Shown piece by piece: positions 58,479 to 64,000 of a stretch of 64,000 nucleotides of DNA. A program made the position numbers and the translations under genes. Position 1 is the stretch's first letter. Each line of letters starts with the position of its first letter. The DNA comes from BQOK01 sp048388525 (lineage in GTDB: Bacteria; Bacillota; Clostridia; Oscillospirales; Ruminococcaceae), in the NCBI RefSeq assembly GCF_048388525.1, contig NZ_DBGCTQ010000121.1, positions 9,218 through 73,217 on the forward strand, given 5' to 3'. The notes beneath the pieces were generated by a model. The model saw only the letters and a list, made by a program, of their open reading frames with translations, ran no database searches and had not been told where the DNA came from.

Positions 58479-59603
58479 TTAACCGGCCCCCCAGGGCAGC
58501 AGCGCCAGCCGGGCCAGCAGCCGGGCGGCGGGTTCCAGCGCGGCGGGGTCGGCGGCGAAGGCCGGGTGGTGCAAGGGGGCGCTGTTGAGCCCGAAGGTCA
58601 AAAACGCGCCGGGCAGTTTTTGCTGGTAAAAGGCAAAATCCTCGCCCAGAAGGGTGGGGGCGGCCGGCACACAGGGAATGCCCTCTGCCCCGGCGGCGGC
58701 CCGGGCCCGGGCAATGAGGGCGGGCGCGTTATCCGTGGCCGGATGGCGGGTGGGCCAGGTAAGGCGCGCGCTCACGCCGCAGGCGGCGGCCACCCCCTGG
58801 CAGATCTCCTGTACGCGGCGGGCGATGAGCGCGTCGTCCGACGCCGAAAAGCAGCGGGTCGTGCCCTCTAAAAGGGCGGCGCCGGGCAGCACGTTCCAGG
58901 TGTTGCCCGCCTGGATGCGGGTGACGCTGACCACCGCCGGGTGCATGGGGTCCACATTGCGGCTGACAACGCTTTGCAGGCTCTCGGCCAGGCGGGCGGC
59001 GGCCAGCACACAGTCGGCCCCCGCGTGGGGCTGGGCCGCATGGCAGCCCCTGCCCTGCAGCTCGATGGAAAAGCGGCCGATGGCGGCAAAGTTCGCCCCC
59101 TCGGTGAGGCCCACGGCGCCGGGGGCAAGGCCCGGCAGCAGGTGCAGCCCGAAAATGGCCGAGGCGCCTTCCAGCGCGCCGGTGGCGAGCACCTGCAGCG
59201 CGCCGCGGCCGCTCTCTTCGCCGGGCTGGAACACCAGCAGCACCCGGCCCGCAAGCTCGGCTTTGCGCTGGGCCAGCAGCGCCGCCGCGCCCAGCAGGGC
59301 GGCGGCGTGAAAGTCGTGCCCGCAGGCGTGCATGCGGCCCTCGGCCTCGCTGCGCAGGGTGTGGGAGGGATCCTCGGCGAGGGGCAGAGCGTCCAGATCG
59401 GCCCGGAGGGCCAGGGTCGGGCCGGGCCGCCCGCCCTTCAGCTCGGCCACAAGGCCGGTCTCAAGGCCGGTGCCCAGGATGCGCGCGCCCAAAGCTTCCA
59501 GCTCGGCCCTTAGATGGGCGGTGGCGGCGTGTTCCTCAAAGCTGAGCTCCGGGTGGCGGTGCAGCCAGGCGTATTCAGCCTGTAAAGCTTCGGCAAAAGG
59601 CAT
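58479..59603 (-). CDS. M20 family amidohydrolase (complete)
   Basis: A 374-residue M20D-type N-acyl/peptide hydrolase. Metal-site motifs are intact: LALRADLDALPL, MHACGHDFHAAALLGAA, LVFQPGEESGRGA, FGLHLLP, and LLGEDFAFYQQKLPG. The lid domain keeps its active-site motif (LQGRGCHAAQPHAGAD) and GNTWNVLPGAALLEGT. It is thus a useful intact contrast to the split M20 pair at 33.3-34.8 kb. The substrate is unknown. It has its own promoter. Confidence 0.9.
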   Translation of the reverse strand: MPFAEALQAEYAWLHRHPELSFEEHAATAHLRAELEALGARILGTGLETGLVAELKGGRPGPTLALRADLDALPLAEDPSHTLRSEAEGRMHACGHDFHAAALLGAAALLAQRKAELAGRVLLVFQPGEESGRGALQVLATGALEGASAIFGLHLLPGLAPGAVGLTEGANFAAIGRFSIELQGRGCHAAQPHAGADCVLAAARLAESLQSVVSRNVDPMHPAVVSVTRIQAGNTWNVLPGAALLEGTTRCFSASDDALIARRVQEICQGVAAACGVSARLTWPTRHPATDNAPALIARARAAAGAEGIPCVPAAPTLLGEDFAFYQQKLPGAFLTFGLNSAPLHHPAFAADPAALEPAARLLARLALLPWGAG

Positions 59604-59636
59604 AAAAAAAGGCCCCCTGTTTCGTCAGTTTTCTTA

Positions 59637-59665
59637 ATAGTAGCACGGGCGGCTTTACTTTTCAA
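59637..59665 (-). promoter_or_regulatory. Promoter of the complete M20 gene
   Basis: On the minus strand TTGAAA and TACTAT are 17 bases apart, with TGC before the -10. Confidence 0.7.
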
Positions 59666-59716
59666 ACCCAAATGGGCATAATAAAGGAGAATGCGGCGAA
59701 ACAGGGAGGAAAAGGA

Positions 59717-60475
59717 ATGTTTCGGTATTTTTGGGTGGCGGAAGAGCTTTTACCGCCCGGGCTGGGGTTCGGTATGTTCAGCGTGGCGCACTGTGCCTGG
59801 CTGGCGGCGCTGGCGCTGGGCATTTTTGGAATGTGCCAGGGCTACCGCGCGCTCGGCAGTGCCGGGCGCAGCCGCATGCGGCTGATCCTTGCGTTCAGCC
59901 TGCCCGCCGCCGAGGCGGCGCGGGATGTGGTGATTGCGGCGCAGGGGGTGTTTTATCCCGATTACTGGCCGCTGCACCTGTGCGGCGTGGCCATGTTTTT
60001 GTACCTTGGCTACGCGCTGTGGCCGAACACCTTTTGCGGCGAGGTGCTGTACAGCCTGTGCCTGCCGGGCGCTGCAGCGGCGCTGCTGTTCCCCAACTGG
60101 GCGGGCATCACCCCGCTTTTGCAGTTTCAGTGCATTTACAGCTTTTTGTACCACGGGCTGTTGGTGGGCGGGATTTTGATGCTGCTGACTGCGGGCGAGC
60201 TGCGCCCAAAGCCCGGCGGCCTGAAATATCCGCTGCTGTTTTTGCTGGCGGCGGTGCCGCCCCTTTACTGGATCAACCTGAAGCTGGGCACAAACTTTTT
60301 CTTTTTGAACCTGCCCGCGCCCGGCTCGCCCCTGGAGCCCATGGCAAAGGCCTTTGGCAGCCCCGGGTACCTTGCGCCCTACGGCGTGCTGGCCGCGGCG
60401 GTGGTGAGCCTGTTTTATCTGCCCCTGTGGGTGCGCAGCGCCCGCCGCAGGCGCGCGGCGCAAAAGATTGGGTGA
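59717..60475 (+). CDS. TIGR02206/YwaF-type membrane protein
   Basis: A 252-residue protein with about seven membrane helices. It shows YWPLHLCGVAMFLYLGYALW and FQCIYSFLYHGLLVGGILML, including the His residues typical of this TMEM164-like family, and FFLNLPAPGSPLEPMAKAFG near the end. The function is unknown. ATG 59717 follows GGAGGAAAAGGA. Confidence 0.8.
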   Translation: MFRYFWVAEELLPPGLGFGMFSVAHCAWLAALALGIFGMCQGYRALGSAGRSRMRLILAFSLPAAEAARDVVIAAQGVFYPDYWPLHLCGVAMFLYLGYALWPNTFCGEVLYSLCLPGAAAALLFPNWAGITPLLQFQCIYSFLYHGLLVGGILMLLTAGELRPKPGGLKYPLLFLLAAVPPLYWINLKLGTNFFFLNLPAPGSPLEPMAKAFGSPGYLAPYGVLAAAVVSLFYLPLWVRSARRRRAAQKIG

Positions 60476-60484
60476 AACACAGGA

Positions 60485-60513
60485 TGAGCCGGCTGCTTTG
60501 GGCAGCCGGCTCA
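60485..60513. terminator. 12-bp hairpin between converging genes
   Basis: TGAGCCGGCTGC and GCAGCCGGCTCA pair across TTTGG. Neither strand has a good T-run, so its strength is uncertain. Confidence 0.5.
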
Positions 60514-60519
60514 GTGAAT

Positions 60520-61104
60520 TTACAGCTCTTTGCCTGCCGCCCCGGCCAGCAGCGCCGCCGCTTTTTGGCGGAACGCGGGCTCGGAAAAGGCGGGGCTGGC
60601 AAGCTGGTTTTGAATGAGCAGCCCATCGGTGAGAACCAGGACGAGCCAGGCCAGAAAATCGGCGTCCGCCGCCGGCGCGCGCTGGGCCAGCCGGGTGGCA
60701 AGGGTGCGCTGGAACTGGGCGTACAGATCAATGTATTTTTGGCGCAGCGCGTCGTGGCCGGACACGCTGGCCCCGATCAGGTAAAGCCGCAGGTTGCCGA
60801 ATTCGGCACCCACGCCCCGCTCCAGCACAAAGCCGAAAAGGCGGGGCAGGCCGGTGTTCTTTTCCGGGTTATCCGCCCAGGCCAGAAATTCGTCCAGCAG
60901 GCCGTTCAGGCAGCGGTCGGCCACGTCGAACAGGATATCGTCCTTGCTGGAATAGTAATAGTAGAGGGTGCCCTTGCTGACCCCAGCCTCGGATGCGATC
61001 TGCGCCAGGCTCAGCGCCCCAAAATCGGTGCCGCGCAGCAGGCGGGCCGCTGCGTCCAGTATCATGCCCCTCACGTTTTCGCCCCGCGGTGCTGCCATAT
61101 CCAA
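60520..61104 (-). CDS. TetR/AcrR-family transcriptional regulator
   Basis: A 194-residue repressor. The N-terminal helix-turn-helix reads ILDAAARLLRGTDFGALSLAQIASEAGVSKGTLYYYYSSKDDIL. The C-terminal 140 residues are a helical ligand-binding domain. It is divergent from the GlpA-like flavoprotein pair with 185 bases between, so it may control them. Its own promoter is strong. Confidence 0.92.
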   Translation of the reverse strand: MDMAAPRGENVRGMILDAAARLLRGTDFGALSLAQIASEAGVSKGTLYYYYSSKDDILFDVADRCLNGLLDEFLAWADNPEKNTGLPRLFGFVLERGVGAEFGNLRLYLIGASVSGHDALRQKYIDLYAQFQRTLATRLAQRAPAADADFLAWLVLVLTDGLLIQNQLASPAFSEPAFRQKAAALLAGAAGKEL

Positions 61105-61154
61105 AACGCCCCTTCCGGGCCTGCCCTGTGCCGGGCGGCCCGCTGTTTTCTTTC

Positions 61155-61183
61155 AGTATAAAGCATCCTGCCCAACACGTCAA
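61155..61183 (-). promoter_or_regulatory. Promoter of the TetR gene
   Basis: On the minus strand TTGACG and TATACT are 17 bases apart. CAAAC/GTTTG arms around AGGA (61181-61194) overlap the -35 and may be part of an operator. Confidence 0.7.
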
Positions 61184-61207
61184 ACAGGAGTTTGTGCAAC
61201 CCGCCGG

Positions 61208-61236
61208 TTGATTTTTTGGGGGCGGGGGCGTAAACT
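61208..61236 (+). promoter_or_regulatory. Promoter of the GlpA-like flavoprotein pair
   Basis: TTGATT and TAAACT are 17 bases apart, leaving a leader of about 45 bases to the ATG at 61290. Confidence 0.55.
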
Positions 61237-61289
61237 GTAAGCAGAGAGTCGGCCAAGTGACCGACATGGAGGGAAAGGAGCTGATACAT

Positions 61290-63005
61290 ATGCCCTCTGT
61301 TCGCAGGCTGAACAAAAAACTGGCCGCCCGCTTTGGCGGCGCGGTGCGGGCGGCGTATGAAAACGGCATGGTGACCCTAACGGGCGAAGCGCCCAGCTGG
61401 GCCGAGGTGGTGGAGGCGGGCCGCCTGTGCGCCGCCCGGGGCAAATACACCCTGGTGAACGAGGTGCGCTGCCCGGCCGAGCCGCAGCCCCCCATGGAGC
61501 TGCCCGCTGTGCGGGACGAACTTTTGGAGGGGCGCAGCTTTGACGTGGCGGTGATCGGCGGCGGGGTGGTGGGCTGCGCGGTTGCCCGGGAACTGACCCG
61601 CTGGAAGCTGCGGGTGGCCCTGATCGAAAAGGAGCACGACGTGGCGATGCAGGCCTCCAGCCGGAACGACGGCATGGTGCACCCGGGCATCGACCTGCGC
61701 AGGGGCACCCTGAAGCAGCGCTACAACGCCAGGGGCAACGCCCTGTACGACCAGGTGTGCGCCGAGCTGGGGGTGCCCTTCAAGCGCACCGGGCAGATCT
61801 TATGTTTGCGGCAGAAATGGGCCAAATATCTTGTGCCCCTGACGCCGGTTTACTGGCGCAGCATGGGCGTGCCCTGCCAATACCTGAGCCGGCGCGAGGT
61901 GCGGGTGCGGGAGCCGGGGCTGACCGACCAGGTGCAGTGTGGCCTTGCCTTCCCCACAGCGGGCATCGTGTGCCCCTACGGACTCACCATCGCCTATGCG
62001 GAAAACGCGGTGGACAACGGCGCGGAGCTGTTTTTGGACACGGCGGTGACCGGTATGGAGGTGGAGGGGGGCGAGATCCGGCGGGTGCACACCAACCGGG
62101 GCAGCTTTTCGGCCCGGGTGGTGGTGAACGCGGCGGGGGTGTTCAGCGACGAGGTGGCGGGAATGGCCAGGGACCGGTTTTTTACCATTCACCCCCGCAG
62201 GGGCACCAACTCCATCCTGGACAAAAAGGCGGCCCGGCAGGTGAACACCATCGCCTCGATGCTGGGCACGGCGGACACAAAAAAGGCCCACACCAAGGGC
62301 GGCGGCATTGTGAGCACGGTGGACGGCAACCTGCTGATCGGGCCGGACGCGGTGGAGACCCCCGACCGGGAGGACTACGCCACCAGCCGCGCCAGCGTGG
62401 AGAACACCTTCCGGCGGCAGGGCCGGGCGCTGCCCACCCTTGCCACGGGGGACATCATCACCTACTTTACCGGGGTGCGCGCGCCCACCTATGAAGAGGA
62501 TTTTGTGATCTGCAAGGGCCGGGCAACCCGCAACCTGGTGCACGCGGCGGGCATCCAGTCGCCGGGGCTGACGGCCGCGCCCGCCATTGCCGCGGATGTG
62601 GCCAAAATGGCGGTGGAGCTGCTGGGCGGCGCGGATCAAAACGAGGCGTTCGACCCGGTACGCAGGCCGATCCCCCGGGCGGCGGAGCTGCCTGCCGCCG
62701 AGCGGGAGGCGCTGATCGCGGCCGACCCGGATTACGGGGTGATCGTGTGCCGGTGCGAGGAGGTGAGCCGGGGCGAGATTTTGGCGGCGCTGCGCCGCAG
62801 CGTGCCCTGCGACACGGTGGACGGTGTGAAGCGCCGGGTGCGCCCGGGCATGGGGCGGTGCCAGGGGGGCTTCTGCGGCCCGCTGGTGACAGAGCTCATT
62901 GCCCGGGAAAAGGGCGTTCTTTTGAAAGAGGTACAAAAGAGCGGCGAGGGTTCCTGGATCGTGTGCCGCGGTACAAAGCAAGGGGGCGATGAAGATGACG
63001 CATGA
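61290..63005 (+). CDS. GlpA-like FAD oxidoreductase with BON-like N-terminus and BFD-type [2Fe-2S] C-terminus
   Basis: A 571-residue three-part protein. Residues about 1-65 resemble a BON domain (GMVTLTGEAPSWAEVVEA, YTLVNEVRC). Residues about 85-455 are a glycerol-3-phosphate-dehydrogenase-like DAO fold (VAVIGGGVVGCAVARELTRW, ASSRNDGMVHPGIDL). The C-terminus is a BFD-like [2Fe-2S] domain (VIVCRCEEVSRGEI with GMGRCQGGFCGP). In Clostridia such proteins are encoded with a second flavoprotein and a DUF1667 protein and are annotated as glycerol-3-phosphate dehydrogenases. ATG 61290 follows AAAGGAG at nine bases. Its stop lies 11 bases inside the next gene. Confidence 0.88.
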   Translation: MPSVRRLNKKLAARFGGAVRAAYENGMVTLTGEAPSWAEVVEAGRLCAARGKYTLVNEVRCPAEPQPPMELPAVRDELLEGRSFDVAVIGGGVVGCAVARELTRWKLRVALIEKEHDVAMQASSRNDGMVHPGIDLRRGTLKQRYNARGNALYDQVCAELGVPFKRTGQILCLRQKWAKYLVPLTPVYWRSMGVPCQYLSRREVRVREPGLTDQVQCGLAFPTAGIVCPYGLTIAYAENAVDNGAELFLDTAVTGMEVEGGEIRRVHTNRGSFSARVVVNAAGVFSDEVAGMARDRFFTIHPRRGTNSILDKKAARQVNTIASMLGTADTKKAHTKGGGIVSTVDGNLLIGPDAVETPDREDYATSRASVENTFRRQGRALPTLATGDIITYFTGVRAPTYEEDFVICKGRATRNLVHAAGIQSPGLTAAPAIAADVAKMAVELLGGADQNEAFDPVRRPIPRAAELPAAEREALIAADPDYGVIVCRCEEVSRGEILAALRRSVPCDTVDGVKRRVRPGMGRCQGGFCGPLVTELIAREKGVLLKEVQKSGEGSWIVCRGTKQGGDEDDA

Positions 63006-64000
63006 GCAGTTCGACGTGGCGGTGCTGGGCGGCGGCCCGGCGGGCATGGCGGCGGCGCTGGCCGCCGACGAAAAGGGCGCGCGGGTGCTGCTGATCGAGC
63101 GGGAGGACCGCCTGGGCGGTATTTTGAAGCAGTGCATCCACGATGGGTTCGGCCTGGTGCGGTTCGGCAAAAAGATGGCGGGCCCGGAGTATGCGCAGGT
63201 GTTCATTGACCGGGTGAACACCAGCGGCGTGACGGTGGCGCTGCAGAGCTTTGCCACCTCCATTGAGCGCAGGGAGGGGGGCACGGCGCTGACCCTGGTG
63301 AGCGGAAAAGGGCTTGCCACGGTGGAGGCAAAGGCCCTGGTGCTGGCAACCGGCTGCCGTGAGCGCACGGCCCGCCAGGTGGCCATTCACGGCACACGCC
63401 CGGCGGGGGTGTTCACCGCGGGCAGCGCGCAGCACTATGTAAACCTGCTGGGGCAGATGCCCGCAAAGCGCTGCGTGATCCTGGGCTCGGGGGACATTGG
63501 GCTGATCATGGCGCGGCGGCTGACCCTGGAGGGGGCCGAGGTGCTGGGGGTGTATGAGGCGAAACCCACGCCCAGCGGCCTCTCGCGCAATATCAGCCAG
63601 TGCCTGGAGGACTTTGACATTCCCCTTTACACCAGCCGCACGGTGACCCGCGTGTTTGGCCGCCAGCGGCTGGAGGCGGTGGAGGTGGCCCGGGTGGACG
63701 AGGCCATGCAGCCGGTGCCGGGCACCGAGGAGCGCATCGCCTGCGACTGCCTGATTTTATCGGTGGGGCTGATCCCGGAAAACGAGCTGGCCGAGCAACT
63801 GGGCGTGCCGTTGGACCCGCGGACCAGGGGGCCCCTGTGCGACCAGAACTACCACACACTGGCGGAGGGGGTGTTTGCCTGCGGCAACGCGCTGCACGTG
63901 AACGACCTGGTGGACTATGTGAGCGAGAGCGGCGAGGGCGCGGGTGCGGCGGCGGCCGAATACGCCCTGGCAAAGGCCGCCGCGCCGCGCCGGCTGGCCC
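62995..64000 (+). CDS. Partner FAD-dependent oxidoreductase (3' end outside window)
   Basis: The frame starts at ATG 62995 (AAGGGGG eight bases before) and is open to the window end, about 335 residues. It has an FAD site FDVAVLGGGPAGMAAALAADE, a second NAD(P)-type site RCVILGSGDIGLIMARRLTLEG, ATGCRERTAR, and GVFACGNALHVNDLVDYVSESG near the C-terminus, the order of thioredoxin-reductase-like/NirB-type flavoproteins. It overlaps the GlpA-like gene by 11 bases, so both are made together. A DUF1667 gene would be expected just beyond the edge. Confidence 0.88.
   Translation, partial: MTHEQFDVAVLGGGPAGMAAALAADEKGARVLLIEREDRLGGILKQCIHDGFGLVRFGKKMAGPEYAQVFIDRVNTSGVTVALQSFATSIERREGGTALTLVSGKGLATVEAKALVLATGCRERTARQVAIHGTRPAGVFTAGSAQHYVNLLGQMPAKRCVILGSGDIGLIMARRLTLEGAEVLGVYEAKPTPSGLSRNISQCLEDFDIPLYTSRTVTRVFGRQRLEAVEVARVDEAMQPVPGTEERIACDCLILSVGLIPENELAEQLGVPLDPRTRGPLCDQNYHTLAEGVFACGNALHVNDLVDYVSESGEGAGAAAAEYALAKAAAPRRLA

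Overview
The window is a 64 kb piece of a GC-rich chromosome. Genes are densely packed, Shine-Dalgarno sequences are strong (AGGAGG-like), and promoters are clear sigma-70/sigma-A type with 17-nt spacers. The gene content (MATE pumps, PadR/DUF1700 module, DUF2871, DUF5058, DUF4830, PucR-type regulator, COG2509 flavoprotein, GlpA-like oxidoreductase with a partner flavoprotein) points to an anaerobic Firmicute of class Clostridia, most likely a high-GC gut Oscillospiraceae/Ruminococcaceae relative. This is inference from gene families; no rRNA or tRNA gene is visible. Both ends are cut inside genes: the 3' end of an unidentified gene at the left, a flavoprotein at the right.

Layout. 0-7 kb: MgtC-like membrane protein, amidohydrolase, a tiny Asn/Gln-repeat protein, a YiiX-like peptidase, a DUF5058 membrane protein pair, and a GT2 glycosyltransferase behind a perfect palindrome. 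7.1-14.7 kb: a complete F1Fo ATP synthase operon (atpZ, atpI, atpBEFHAGDC, plus one small membrane protein). Its c subunit carries the two-carboxylate signature of Na+-type rotors. 14.8-22.7 kb: a carbohydrate operon on the minus strand (binding lipoprotein, two permeases, a large unrecognised protein, a UroD-family protein, a SIS-domain protein) with a divergent AraC regulator and no ATPase gene. 22.8-26.5 kb: a two-domain PPK2 phosphotransferase, a DUF2871 protein and a MATE pump.

26.5-36.2 kb: a PucR-type regulator divergent from a one-direction cluster encoding a MmgE/PrpD protein, a fumarate-reductase-like flavoprotein, a stand-alone [2Fe-2S] subunit, an ATC-hydrolase-family protein, an EamA transporter, a stand-alone M20 lid domain, an M20 hydrolase whose own lid has lost its signature His, and a GPH-type transporter. 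I regard this as the best candidate for an undescribed system: a catabolic or respiratory pathway for an unknown small organic acid or amide.

36.3-44.4 kb: a second DUF2871 gene, GNAT, TrkH/TrkA potassium uptake, a C39-like protein without catalytic residues, a cytidylate-kinase-like protein, and a COG2509 flavoprotein behind a promoter-terminator leader. 44.5-45.3 kb: a short AT-rich island with an XRE regulator and two broken small genes. 45.4-54.3 kb: cyclophilin, GtrA, a PadR/DUF1700/DUF4097/PspC envelope module, a CPBP protease, an ECF sigma factor with a probable anti-sigma protein, and an OmpR-type two-component system. 54.4-64 kb: GDPD, a second MATE pump, CoaX, a DUF4830 protein, a complete M20 hydrolase, a TIGR02206-type membrane protein, TetR, and a GlpA-like flavoprotein pair.

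Protein families were recognised by eye from the translated sequence; no database search was run. Start codons were chosen by Shine-Dalgarno spacing, so several are GTG or TTG.
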